NCBI GenBank assembly: GCA_002500745.1
Contig: DLST01000016.1
Span: 72,358-136,357 of the forward strand
DNA: 64,000 nt
Reading direction: 5' to 3'
Source: Sphingobacterium sp. UBA7855
GTDB lineage: Bacteria > Bacteroidota > Bacteroidia > Sphingobacteriales > Sphingobacteriaceae
The position numbers were made by a program, and so were the translations under genes. Below the pieces are notes generated by a model, which was not told where the DNA came from, searched no databases, and worked only from the letters and a program-made list of their open reading frames with translations. This document shows positions 8,367-17,650 of the stretch, one piece after another; the stretch's first letter is position 1; each line of letters begins with the position of its first letter.

Positions 8367-10220
8367 TTATTTCAACCGATACGCTTGAATAATCTTTTTA
8401 AAAACTGCTGTATTGTTGTAGATACCAATAAAATGCTGTGCGCCGGGACCATAAGCAAAGACAGGTACCATAATGTTGGTGTGGTCATCGCTGCTGAAAT
8501 TTCCTCTTATCGTTCCTTTTTTATAATTGGCATCCAATAGGGAAAGTCCGCCAGTTTCGTGATCTGCAGTGACAATAACGAGTGTTTCACCATCTTGGTC
8601 CGCAAATTTTAGGGCTTCCCCGACAAGCCGATCAAAGTCATGCTGTTCGGTAACAACATAGGGGAGATCGTTGGCATGGGCTCCATAGTCAATTTGTGCA
8701 CCCTCGGCCATGATAAAGAAGCCATTGTCATTTTTAGACAAAAGCTCAATCGTTTTTGAGAGCGAAGTTTTTAACATTTCTCCCCGGCCATCGAGTATTC
8801 TTCTTGTCGCAGAATCCGCCAGGAGCACCAGCTGTTTGCCCGATGTCGCTTTTTCGAAATCATCTAAATTTTGCTGAAGCTGATAACCTTTTTCAATCAG
8901 TTGCTGCATTAATGTATTATCCTTGTTTTTAACAAAGCTTTCGCGACGTGAACCCACTAAAATATCCACATGGCTATTTTTAAAATCTGCTGCAATTTCC
9001 TCCGACATAGTCCGGTCGATCTGATGAGCATAAAATGCCGCAGGGGTGGCATCGGTAATATCCCCGACACTGATGATGCCACTTTTGATCCCATGATGAG
9101 CCAATGTATCTGGAATCGAACTGATGGGTTTACCATTGGCATCCACACCGATGTACCTGTTATTGGTTTTATGTCCAGTAGCCAAGGCAGTCCCTCCTGC
9201 AGCAGAGTCGGTAAAATCCGAATTGGATGCTTCGGTGCGCGAAAGACCAATATGTTTCATGTTGATAATATTGGACTGACCAAAATTGGCACTTAAACCT
9301 GCCTGTATTTGAGCCAAACCCATGCCATCACCAATGAGTAAAATAACATTTTTGACCTTGCTCGTGGCGCCATCGTTTTTATAGGTTGGCTGATAAGGAA
9401 CGTAGGCCTTTGGATTTGCATATTCGACTTTAGCGCTGTTTAAATAGAAATTCTTAAGCGCAGTAGGATGGTCTGTATTGATCCAATCTACACCCATGTG
9501 ACCAAGTTCTTTCCAACTATTGGGGCTGTCTTTTGTTGCCCAGAAACGAAAGGGCTTGCCCAATTGATGCGCCTTGTCTATCACAGATTTCATCTTTTCA
9601 AGGTCGGGTGGAGTAGGGGTCCCTTTGCCATTCCAGACTGAATACTGTTTAATATCCTGACTGATCATGCCAATATGTTTGAGCTGTGCCGGCGTATAGT
9701 CTTTTTCCGGCCGGCCATCAAAATAAATCATCGAAGGATAATTGTCGAACTTTTCGGGCGGTGGGATTTCACCGCTGACGACAATTTTAATGGCGGAAGG
9801 ATTTTTCTGCTGGTCGAATATAGATTCGTTGCCCTTCAAATCGGCCAACAATTTAGACAGTACCTGTTCGTAATTTTCCTTGATATCAATCACGAGCTGC
9901 AAGGTCTGCTCAGGTTTGGCATAAGGTTTATTCCCGTTCTCCTTAAAGAAAGCAATTAAAGGGTCGATGTAAAGTTTTTTTAACGTTTTCCCTGGTTTGA
10001 TCTCACCGCTTTCATGGGCAACGTAAAGCTCTCCATTGCGATAGAAGACGTCCGCTTCGATAGAGCCCATTCCAGCATAATAAGCCTCCAACAGCGGGAT
10101 TTGCTGTTTGTAATCATTATGACTATGTCCGGCATTGGCAGTCAGTTTCTGTTGTGCAGAAACCGACTGAATGCTTAGGCCTGCAAATAGCAGCCACATT
10201 AATTTATTGTTTTTTACCAT
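8367..10220 (-). CDS. Fused GDPD/PI-PLC-like phosphodiesterase and alkaline phosphatase, exported
   Basis: A 617-residue two-enzyme protein. A signal peptide ends around residue 22 (SVSAQQ). Residues about 28-262 resemble the GDPD/PI-PLC-like superfamily: His32 and His34 in GHSHNDY, Glu55 and Asp57 in SIEADVF, and His69 in YVAHES, which match the metal and acid-base positions of that fold. Residues about 288-617 are an alkaline phosphatase: NVILLIGDGMG with Asp298, the nucleophile Ser339 in TDSAAGGTA, EGAQIDYGAHAND and TADHETGG. The order suggests cleavage of a phosphodiester and then of the resulting monoester in one periplasmic or surface protein. Its ATG overlaps the preceding SusD stop by seven bases (ATGGTAA), implying translational coupling. 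Activity of the first domain is inferred. Confidence 0.9.
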   Translation of the reverse strand: MVKNNKLMWLLFAGLSIQSVSAQQKLTANAGHSHNDYKQQIPLLEAYYAGMGSIEADVFYRNGELYVAHESGEIKPGKTLKKLYIDPLIAFFKENGNKPYAKPEQTLQLVIDIKENYEQVLSKLLADLKGNESIFDQQKNPSAIKIVVSGEIPPPEKFDNYPSMIYFDGRPEKDYTPAQLKHIGMISQDIKQYSVWNGKGTPTPPDLEKMKSVIDKAHQLGKPFRFWATKDSPNSWKELGHMGVDWINTDHPTALKNFYLNSAKVEYANPKAYVPYQPTYKNDGATSKVKNVILLIGDGMGLAQIQAGLSANFGQSNIINMKHIGLSRTEASNSDFTDSAAGGTALATGHKTNNRYIGVDANGKPISSIPDTLAHHGIKSGIISVGDITDATPAAFYAHQIDRTMSEEIAADFKNSHVDILVGSRRESFVKNKDNTLMQQLIEKGYQLQQNLDDFEKATSGKQLVLLADSATRRILDGRGEMLKTSLSKTIELLSKNDNGFFIMAEGAQIDYGAHANDLPYVVTEQHDFDRLVGEALKFADQDGETLVIVTADHETGGLSLLDANYKKGTIRGNFSSDDHTNIMVPVFAYGPGAQHFIGIYNNTAVFKKIIQAYRLK

Positions 10221-11734
10221 CCTGGGTTTTGTTTAATGACACCGGAACTGTTGTCGATCTCGCGTTGTGGAACAGCCCACACGTCATGTACTTGCGGATT
10301 GAAATTTCTAGCTGGCCAAATGACCGTACCATCGAAATCGTGTAGAGGTTTAGCATAGGTAGCTTGTGCATCACCCCATCTGACCAAATCGCGGTGACGG
10401 TCTGCCCATTCCCCAGCAAGCTCATTGCGGCGCTCACGTTTTAAATCTACAAGCGTCATTCCGCTTTTTGCCAACAAGCCCGCTCTCTTGCGGATTTTAT
10501 TTAATTCAGTATCGCCAGCACCGGAGCCATTTAAATTAATGGCGGCTTCAGCCTTGATCAATAGTACTTCGGCATAGCGCATCAATGGAACATTTAGATC
10601 TGTAGTGCCATTATCTCCATTTGGATTGACATGTGTTGGAATAGGGTCTTTATAGGAAAACGGCTCCATGTATTTCTTGAATTGGTAATTGGATGTAGCG
10701 CCGCCGTCTTTTGTGAAAGTGCGTTCATTGCCGAAAAACTGAAATTTGTCCCCAGGTTTCAAGATTGTTGCTTCACGGCGTAGATCGCCAGATTCAAAAG
10801 AATCGTACAGTTCTTTGGTCGGTAGATAATAGCCCCAGCCATTGTAGATTCCCCAGGCCTTGTTGGTGAGCATAACTCCAGGAAGCTTACTTCCCCATCC
10901 AGTACCGCCACCATTTGGCGTACAGACCACCGACCAGATATATTCTTTGGACCAGTTGTTGGCCGCTTTAAACACATCGACAAAATTAGGCAGTAAATCA
11001 TGTTTGCCCGAATTGATCACCATATCTGCATATTTGGCCGCATTGGTATAGTCCTTTTTGTACAGGTATACTTTTGATAAATAGGCCCATGCCGCAGTTT
11101 TGTGCGCTTTACCGTAATCTGAGGTATTCATGTCTGAGAAATAGGGAAGGTTGTCGGCCGCTTTTAATAGTAGTGAAGTGATGTAATCGTAATTTTCGTT
11201 AACGTTATTGGCTCTGGCTACCGGAACAGAAGCATCTGTTTCAGGTGTAACAATAGGCACCCCCGCCTTGTCGTTACCATAGTTTGCCGCCAATTGAAAA
11301 TAAACCAGACCTGCATTGAAATAGGCATCGCCAATGATCTGTTTCTTTCGCGCTTCATCCATGCTTATAGTGGGAACATGGATAATAATATCGTTGGCCC
11401 TTTTTATAATCGCATAGCGCATGCTCCATTGCGATTCGGTATAACCACCACCGATATAATTGCGGTTGAAATTTTTGATATTGTCGGCTTCCGGTTTGTT
11501 ACGTCCTGTTACCATGTCGTCACTGGCATTAATAAACCAAAACATTCCGCGGCCGTAATAATCCTCTTCATTGTATTTTTGATACATACCAGCCTCCGCT
11601 TTGATGGCATCCTGTTCGGTTTTCCAAAAATTCTGCGCGGAAGGAGAGCCCTCAGGCGTTATATCCAACTGTTTTTCGCACGATGCAAAAAGTGCTACTG
11701 CTGCTATTGCAAGGTATTTAATATTCGTTTTCAT
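10214..11734 (-). CDS. SusD/RagB-type surface nutrient-binding lipoprotein
   Basis: Outer-membrane lipoprotein that caps the SusC transporter and holds substrate. 506 residues, usual for the family. Lipobox LFASC with Cys at residue 19 followed by EKQLD. N-terminal SusD-like region with TPR-type helices (YFQLAANYGN, AWAYLSKVYLYKKDY) and C-terminal RagB region with the typical MRYAEVLLIKAEAAINL and RKRAGL near residues 385-425. It follows the SusC gene on the same strand after 180 bases and overlaps the phosphatase gene, so its cargo probably comes from a phosphate ester. The 11735-11914 gap contains a ten-base palindrome TAAGATCTTA but no clear promoter or gene. Confidence 0.95.
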   Translation of the reverse strand: MKTNIKYLAIAAVALFASCEKQLDITPEGSPSAQNFWKTEQDAIKAEAGMYQKYNEEDYYGRGMFWFINASDDMVTGRNKPEADNIKNFNRNYIGGGYTESQWSMRYAIIKRANDIIIHVPTISMDEARKKQIIGDAYFNAGLVYFQLAANYGNDKAGVPIVTPETDASVPVARANNVNENYDYITSLLLKAADNLPYFSDMNTSDYGKAHKTAAWAYLSKVYLYKKDYTNAAKYADMVINSGKHDLLPNFVDVFKAANNWSKEYIWSVVCTPNGGGTGWGSKLPGVMLTNKAWGIYNGWGYYLPTKELYDSFESGDLRREATILKPGDKFQFFGNERTFTKDGGATSNYQFKKYMEPFSYKDPIPTHVNPNGDNGTTDLNVPLMRYAEVLLIKAEAAINLNGSGAGDTELNKIRKRAGLLAKSGMTLVDLKRERRNELAGEWADRHRDLVRWGDAQATYAKPLHDFDGTVIWPARNFNPQVHDVWAVPQREIDNSSGVIKQNPGW

Positions 11735-11914
11735 CGTTTTATTTTTTTAATGACTGATAAAACCTGCGTAAAATCGTCCGTCTGTGAATGACAACTATTA
11801 TTTTTCGGTTTCATCCTTTTTATTTTTCTCGTTTTAATAATCGATAAGATCTTAAACTCAATAATACTTGAATGAGGTCGCCTTCGTTTAGATCCCATTG
11901 GCATTCTGCTAAGA

Positions 11915-14900
11915 TTAAAAATTGACATTTAGACCGAAAATAAAGCTTCGGGCTTGTGGGTAGCGTCCGACATCAAGTCCATTGTTATCCATACCAATTT
12001 CCGGATCAAAACCAGTGTATTTTGTAAACGTTAATAAGTTGTTCGTAGTCGCATAGACTCTCACGTTTCCGAGTTTATATCTGTCAGTCAAAGATTTTGG
12101 AAGTGTATACCCTAATGTGACATTTCGGATACGAAGGAAAGAACCATCTTCGATATAGAAATCTGATGCATTAAAGTTTCCGTTGGCGTCTGAGCTTGAG
12201 ATAATAGGCACTTTCCCATTCGGGTTTTCTGGTGACCATGCATCGAGGATTCCTACTAATTTGTTGTACGAAGGACCGCTCGCGCTGTAGGTTGTTCTTT
12301 TGATGGCATTAAACAATTTGTTTCCTTGTACACCTTGTGCAAAAATATTGAGATCAACGTTTTTGTAATTCGCATTGAAGCTCAGACCGTAAGAAAAATC
12401 AGGATAAGCACTTCCGGCGTAATAGCGATCTTCAGGTCCGATCGAACCATTCCCATCGATGTCTACAAATTTGAAATCGCCCGCTTTTGCATTGGGTTGA
12501 ATTTTTTGTCCATTGGTATTTTTGTAGTTATCAGCTTCTGCCTGACTCTGGAAGATACCATCGGTCTTTAATACGTAGTAACTGTAAAGAGGTTGGCCAA
12601 CAGTAATTGTCAACGGAGCTAGCTCATTTCTAAAATTAGTACCTACTGCGATATTGTTCAATCCAGGTGCCAATTCTTGAACGTTGTTGGTCAATTTGGT
12701 TAGGGTTGCATTAATTGAGTACGAAAAATCTTTATTTTTAGCACTACTATACGTTAGTCCTAGTTCAATACCTTTATCTTTTACTATACCACCGTTAATC
12801 GTTTGTGTGCTCAAACCCGCTGTTCCCGGAAGAGGTTTGGTTAAGATCATCTTATTGGTTTCTTTGACAAAATAATCTGCTACCAAGCTCAATCCGTTCA
12901 AAATTCCAAGATCTAAACCTATATTTGTTTGTTTACTTTCAGCCCATCGCATATCCATATTGGGTAATACATTCTGAGCATATCCATTTTGTAATTTTGG
13001 GTTTTCACCGAAATAGGCATCGGCGCGAATAAGAAGAGGATTAACATCCAGTGGGTTTAGGTTGGCTAGACCACCCAATTTACCGTAACTTGCTCTTATT
13101 TTAAGCTCGTTTAACCATTCTACAGATTTCAAGAAATCTTCTTTGTGTAGAGCCCATCCGGCAGATGTTGAATAATAGTAGCGCGCTCTATTTTCTTTTA
13201 ATGGAATGATGGATGAAGCATCTCTTCGACCAATTAAGGAGAGTAAGTATTTTTCATTGTAATTATAGTTTGCCCGTAAGAAAAGAGACGAAAGTGCTGT
13301 GGCTCCATAACCACTTTCCGACGGTTGTATTGTGTTCGCGTTATTCAGGTATCTGTATTGCTTGGATTCGTCGTCAAAGCCGGTTCCTGAAGCATTCAAA
13401 TAACTACTTTTGGTTTTTTGAAAACTATAACCTCCGGTCAAATCAAGTTGATGATGGTCAAATTTGGTTTTATAATTTAGGACTTGTTCGGCAAGGATAT
13501 CATTTGCGTCATTCGCTCTTTCCACCAGACTATTGCTCAAAACGGGTTTACCTATTTCAGGACGTTTTGGTGTAAAGCTTTTATATCTAATGTTCGATTT
13601 TGTAATGCTTAAGTTGGATCTAAAAGTTAAGCCTTTTGCCAACTGGATGTTGGCGTATGGATTCACAACCAGCACATTGACCGGATTGTTTATATCGATG
13701 CGCATTAATTCGGCAACAGGATTAATGATATCACCGTAATCGCCAGGGAATGGACCCGGTAGACCAGCAAAACTACCATCGGCATTATAAGGTGTTCCAT
13801 TGGTTGGATAATAAATGGCCGACAATAGCGCTCCTGTATAGTCGCTGCTTGTATTAGCGCCATTTCCATTGGTACTGCTATAGGAAAGATTTTCACCTAT
13901 TTTTAACCATGGTGTAACTTGATGCTCTGAGTTTATCCTGAAGTTGTAACGCTGCGTTTTCGTATTGAGTACAATACCTTCTGCTTTGCGGTAATTGAAA
14001 CTTAGGTAAAAATTAGATTTTTCATTTCCGCCATTAATTGCGCCATTGTAATCTTGCAATGTCGCGTTTCTAAATACCTCATCCATCCAGTTTGTTTTGG
14101 TCACTAAACCTTCTGGGTATTTCGCCGGATCGAAAGCTGGTAAGATGGTCGTCCCACCATTTTTTGCAGCTGTTGCAGCGACCTCGGCACGTTGTTCGGC
14201 GTTTAAAGGCTGTAATTTTCGCCATGCACTTTGTTGACCTAACTTGGCATCAACGCTAATTTGCATCTGTCCTTTTTTTCCTTTTTTCGTGGTGATCAAT
14301 ACCACACCACCAGAAGCTCTGGCACCATAGATCGCTGCCGATGCATCCTTTAATACGGAAATAGACTCAATGTCGTTGGGATTTAATTGTGGAGTACCTA
14401 AGAAGATCGAACCATCAATAACATAGAGTACACTTTCACCATTGATACCACCGGCACCCCGAATATTGATACGTGGGGGGGATGTCGGATCGCCACCTTC
14501 ATTCGTAACAATAACGCCTGGCGATTTACCGGCCAATACTTCGCCAACACTGTTGACAGATCTAGACGATAATTTGTCAAGTGATACCAAGCTGACAGCA
14601 CCTGTTAACGTCTCTTTTTTCTGCGTTCCATAGCCTACGACGACAACTTCGGATAAGGTCGAACGTTCTTCGCTTAGTGTAACATTAATGACCTCGTTTT
14701 CGCCGACTACGACTTCCTTGGAATGGAATCCGACCATCGAAAAAGAAATTACAGCTTGCGGTGCAGCCTCGATTCGAAATGCACCTTTTATATCTGTTGT
14801 GGTTCCTACCTGCGTACCCACTACTTTTACAGATACACCTGCGATGGCAGCTCCCAATGTATCTCTTACAAAACCTGTCACGATGCGGTCTGCCTTGATG

Positions 14901-15295
14901 TTTGTTTGGGTGTTCAAAATTACATAGTCCTCCTTTTCTACCGCATTGATTCCAAGTTTATTCAAGAGGGAACGAACAGGCTCGGTTTTAAAGCTACCGC
15001 TTAAAACTGTGTTCCGTTTTTGCAATAGCTCGGGATTGTAAACAAAATGAAGGCCCGAAAGACTTTCGATTTTGTGAAGAATCAAATCGATTTTCTCGCC
15101 CTTGCTTATGTTGATGTTTACACTGCTTTTGTCCAAACGTTGGGCCATACCGGGTGAGGCCATTAGTGAACTGCAGAATACCGAAGTAATCGAAAATGCA
15201 ATGCAGGGATACTTCATGATCCGATAAAAAGAGAATTCTCTTTTGAATGCAGGTGTTTTCATTTTTTTGTAATGATTAGGTAATGAATTGCTCAT
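11915..15295 (-). CDS. SusC/RagA-type TonB-dependent transporter with STN signalling domain
   Basis: Outer-membrane barrel importing a ligand presented by the SusD partner, powered by TonB. 1126 residues. Order: signal region, secretin/TonB short N-terminal (STN) domain about 60-125 (VNINISKGEKIDLIL, LSGLHFVYNPELL), carboxypeptidase-D-like domain about 138-212 (GFVRDTLGAAIAGVSVKVVG), plug with the family sequence VVVGYGTQKKETLTGAV and NPNDIESISVLKDASAAIYG, then the barrel ending FGLNVNF with a terminal Phe. STN domains contact FecR-type anti-sigma factors, and the FecR gene ends 34 bases upstream. The start is uncertain: Met at 15295, 15262 (MKTPAFKREF) or 15217 (MKYPCIAF); the signal sequence begins after the last. 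Confidence 0.95.
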   Translation of the reverse strand: MSNSLPNHYKKMKTPAFKREFSFYRIMKYPCIAFSITSVFCSSLMASPGMAQRLDKSSVNINISKGEKIDLILHKIESLSGLHFVYNPELLQKRNTVLSGSFKTEPVRSLLNKLGINAVEKEDYVILNTQTNIKADRIVTGFVRDTLGAAIAGVSVKVVGTQVGTTTDIKGAFRIEAAPQAVISFSMVGFHSKEVVVGENEVINVTLSEERSTLSEVVVVGYGTQKKETLTGAVSLVSLDKLSSRSVNSVGEVLAGKSPGVIVTNEGGDPTSPPRINIRGAGGINGESVLYVIDGSIFLGTPQLNPNDIESISVLKDASAAIYGARASGGVVLITTKKGKKGQMQISVDAKLGQQSAWRKLQPLNAEQRAEVAATAAKNGGTTILPAFDPAKYPEGLVTKTNWMDEVFRNATLQDYNGAINGGNEKSNFYLSFNYRKAEGIVLNTKTQRYNFRINSEHQVTPWLKIGENLSYSSTNGNGANTSSDYTGALLSAIYYPTNGTPYNADGSFAGLPGPFPGDYGDIINPVAELMRIDINNPVNVLVVNPYANIQLAKGLTFRSNLSITKSNIRYKSFTPKRPEIGKPVLSNSLVERANDANDILAEQVLNYKTKFDHHQLDLTGGYSFQKTKSSYLNASGTGFDDESKQYRYLNNANTIQPSESGYGATALSSLFLRANYNYNEKYLLSLIGRRDASSIIPLKENRARYYYSTSAGWALHKEDFLKSVEWLNELKIRASYGKLGGLANLNPLDVNPLLIRADAYFGENPKLQNGYAQNVLPNMDMRWAESKQTNIGLDLGILNGLSLVADYFVKETNKMILTKPLPGTAGLSTQTINGGIVKDKGIELGLTYSSAKNKDFSYSINATLTKLTNNVQELAPGLNNIAVGTNFRNELAPLTITVGQPLYSYYVLKTDGIFQSQAEADNYKNTNGQKIQPNAKAGDFKFVDIDGNGSIGPEDRYYAGSAYPDFSYGLSFNANYKNVDLNIFAQGVQGNKLFNAIKRTTYSASGPSYNKLVGILDAWSPENPNGKVPIISSSDANGNFNASDFYIEDGSFLRIRNVTLGYTLPKSLTDRYKLGNVRVYATTNNLLTFTKYTGFDPEIGMDNNGLDVGRYPQARSFIFGLNVNF

Positions 15296-15329
15296 GGTGA
15301 CTAAGATGTTTTAGGTAAATTTTTAGACA

Positions 15330-16292
15330 TTATTTGTGGATTTTAAATACTTTATCCTTTTCAATCGTGCTGTACTTAAGGTGATGTAGGCTGCAGATGA
15401 TATCCAGTATTTCTGCTGGATTTTGTGTGCTATTGAATGTGGCTGTTGTTTTGAGAGATCTAAGCGATGTATCTTTTAAGATAATTTCAATGTTGTAGAT
15501 ATATTCCAGTTTTTTTGCGACCTCTTGGAGGTTTGTTCCATCAAACGCTATGGCGACAGCTGTATTTTTTTCGACCAAGCTACGCGAAGATTGTGCGGTT
15601 TCTTTGCTGTAACGTAGACTTTGGTTTTTGGTTAATATACCTAAGATTTTATCTTGTTGCTGTACTGCCACCTTACCGGTAGCGACGGTGACTTCGACTT
15701 GGTCGGAAGCCTGATAAGCTTTTATCCGAAAGGAGGTACCCAATACTTTAACCGCTAGCTTGGATGCAAGCTGCACCTGAAATGGGTGTTGTTCGTCGTG
15801 GGCAATAGCAAAGAAGGCTTCCCCTTCAGTAAGTGCTATTTCGCGGATATTTCCCTTGAATTTACTTGGATAGCTGATTTTTGAAGATGGTTCCATAATA
15901 ATTTCCGAACCATCTGCCAATACAATCTTTTTATGTTCACCTGCAAGGGTTGTGGTGACGATCTGCGCAGATGGTGCGATAGGTTGATTATTTACTTTCC
16001 AATAAAGAAGTCCTATGGAAGAAATCATTAAAATAGCGGCCGCTATTTTGAATACAGGTGAATATAGCAGGGAAGGTCGTTTACTTTCCTTTTCCGAAAT
16101 ACTGGATTGGATATTGGTCAATAATTGTTCGCGCAGTGCTGCTTTGCCTTGCTGTGGGATTTTTTTGACTGCATTATCCAGTTGGGCGTACCAATCTTCG
16201 ACTTGTTTAATCTCGGCGGCGCTGGCCTCTCCATTTAAATATTTTTGCAGTAGCTGCTTTGCTTTTTCTTCCATCATTTGAATACATGTCAC
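15330..16292 (-). CDS. FecR-type anti-sigma factor
   Basis: Inner-membrane protein that relays the STN signal of the SusC transporter to the ECF sigma factor. 320 residues from the first Met; MMEEKAK at 16274-16277 is an equally likely start and gives a more usual N-terminus. N-terminal sigma-binding helices (LLQKYLNGEASAAEIKQVEDWY), one membrane segment at about 80-98 (FKIAAAILMISSIGLLYW), a periplasmic FecR domain (VVTTTLAGEHKKIVLADGS, LTEGEAFFAIAHDEQHPF, VKVLGTSFRIKAY), and a C-terminal DUF4974-type domain at about 250-320 (LQEVAKKLEYIYNIEI). The gene lies between the sigma and SusC genes on the same strand. Confidence 0.93.
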   Translation of the reverse strand: MTCIQMMEEKAKQLLQKYLNGEASAAEIKQVEDWYAQLDNAVKKIPQQGKAALREQLLTNIQSSISEKESKRPSLLYSPVFKIAAAILMISSIGLLYWKVNNQPIAPSAQIVTTTLAGEHKKIVLADGSEIIMEPSSKISYPSKFKGNIREIALTEGEAFFAIAHDEQHPFQVQLASKLAVKVLGTSFRIKAYQASDQVEVTVATGKVAVQQQDKILGILTKNQSLRYSKETAQSSRSLVEKNTAVAIAFDGTNLQEVAKKLEYIYNIEIILKDTSLRSLKTTATFNSTQNPAEILDIICSLHHLKYSTIEKDKVFKIHK

Positions 16293-16374
16293 TTCAAATG
16301 GGAAATGGTACTAGCGAGAAATGTTAGGAGTATATTAATTTATCGTTAACACGCAGATAAAATGGGAGAAGGGG

Positions 16375-16902
16375 TTAAGAAAGGCTTTTTTTGAGCAGTT
16401 TCATCGCCGAGGTAATTTGGTTCTTGACAGTTTGTACGGAGACATCCAGCTCGCTGGCAATTTCTTTGATCGATTTTTCTTGCTTTCGGCTCATGGTGAC
16501 AACCAGTCGCATACGTTCGGGAAGTTGTGTTAAAGCTTCTTCAACTTTTTGCTGTGCATCTTTAAGGATGAGCAGGTCGTCCGCTGAATCTGCATATTGC
16601 TGGTTCATTAAAGTAGCTAATTCGGCTTTATGAACATCTTTAACCGTTGTACTCCGAAAATGGTTGATTACTTTAAATTTTACTGCGCCATGTAGGTAGG
16701 CTGCCAAACCGCCAGATATGATGACCTGTTCGCGATTTTCCCACAGCGAAATGAAGATTTCCTGGGTAATGTCCTGAGCGATATTTTCGTCACCTATTTT
16801 CTTAAAAGCTGCATCAAATATGGCTTCCCAATACAGATTAAAAATCTGTTCCATGGCAAAGTGATCACCCTGCTTCAATGATGCTATTAATAATTCGCTC
16901 AC
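16375..16902 (-). CDS. ECF RNA polymerase sigma factor (FecI-like, Bacteroidota sigma-70 family)
   Basis: Directs RNA polymerase to the promoter of the linked SusC/SusD/phosphatase genes when released by FecR. 175 residues, start GTG (SELLIASLKQGDHFAMEQIF). Region 2 is visible as AQDITQEIFISLWENREQV and region 4 with its helix-turn-helix as SIKEIASELDVSVQTVKNQI. No other domain. The FecR gene follows 82 bases downstream. A TAnnTTTG box lies 20 bases upstream of the start and an inverted repeat overlaps its -33 region, suggesting that the sigma gene is transcribed by the housekeeping polymerase with some further control. Confidence 0.94.
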   Translation of the reverse strand: MSELLIASLKQGDHFAMEQIFNLYWEAIFDAAFKKIGDENIAQDITQEIFISLWENREQVIISGGLAAYLHGAVKFKVINHFRSTTVKDVHKAELATLMNQQYADSADDLLILKDAQQKVEEALTQLPERMRLVVTMSRKQEKSIKEIASELDVSVQTVKNQITSAMKLLKKSLS

Positions 16903-16921
16903 AAAATCAGTTTTAGTTGGA

Positions 16922-16967
16922 CAAAGCTAATAACTCAGTATTCCTTTAAGGTTAATAAATCTTAAAG
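16922..16967 (-). promoter_or_regulatory. Sigma-gene promoter box with overlapping inverted repeat
   Basis: On the minus strand TAGCTTTG (complement 16922-16929) is an exact TAnnTTTG. Upstream, CTTTAAG (16944-16950) and CTTAAAG (16961-16967) form a perfect seven-base inverted repeat with a ten-base spacer, centred roughly two helical turns apart and covering the place where the -33 element should be. No good TTTG is found there, which fits an activator or repressor site. Confidence 0.45.
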
Positions 16968-17038
16968 CATATATGTCGTCTATTATTAAAATGAATGTTG
17001 GGGATTTCTGCTGAAATTGGGCGGTATATTTTTATTCT

Positions 17039-17616
17039 TTATATTCCTCTTCCGGTCTTCCAATTCTTTCCCATGGCATTCGAGGTGATTAAGATGTATT
17101 TGTTTGGCCAGACCAAATTACCCACCTGATCGAGGATATAGAAATTCGGGGCTTTGATGGTATCCAATAAGTTGTCATCTTTATCTATATATAACCAATC
17201 ATAAGCCCAGATCGCATGGTCGTAGTTAAACCTGCCCAGAATGAAATAGGACGAATTAGTCACCGAATAAACTAAGGAATTTCAATACCGTATATTGTAA
17301 GTTATAGCCTGTTGGCGCGTAATATTAACCGCTGATTGGACAGATGATATCGGGAAGGAGTAGCGCTAATTTGCGGGCATCCCATAAAATAGATGCGATC
17401 TTTATCGGGGGCATAGACCTCTTTGATCACAGCAAGACTTGCCAGATCGACAACCATCTTTCTCGAACCTCGTTCAAAACCGTTTCCGCCCGGTATAAAA
17501 TAAATCGCACCGCTCTTTTTGTAGTAATCTTCAGACAAAGGACTCACTTGCTCTTTGCAGGAAGAGAGCAGACCTATCAAAGCACTTATTATTCCCATTT
17601 TTAAGATATTTTTCAT
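17039..17616 (-). pseudogene. Frameshifted lipoprotein gene, possibly DKNYY-like
   Basis: The gene starts at ATG 17616 with a lipoprotein signal (ILKMGIISALIGLLSSC, then KEQ). The first frame stops after ILRANRL at 17302. A different frame continues as PTGYNLQYTVLKFLSLFGD and then a third as VTNSSYFILGRFNYDHAIWA up to a stop at 17039, so two frame changes interrupt what looks like one protein of about 190 residues. Segments such as VYAPDKDRIYFMG and YDWLYIDKDDN resemble the DKNYY-type repeat in which a protein restates D-K-N/D and aromatic residues; this family call is tentative. It may be a recent pseudogene or contain sequencing errors. Confidence 0.5.
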
Positions 17617-17650
17617 ACTCGCCAACGTTATACATTATTGCAATTATTGA

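Noticed and set aside
8262..8540. A 92-codon plus-strand frame after pepP
   Set aside because: It runs through the pepP terminator hairpin and into the antisense of the phosphatase gene.
11294..11791. A 165-codon plus-strand frame opposite the first SusD gene
   Set aside because: Shadow of SusD with no signal, motif or promoter of its own.
11731..11928. A 65-codon minus-strand frame filling the SusC-SusD gap
   Set aside because: It overlaps both neighbours, lacks any recognisable feature and has low-complexity KRMK-type composition.
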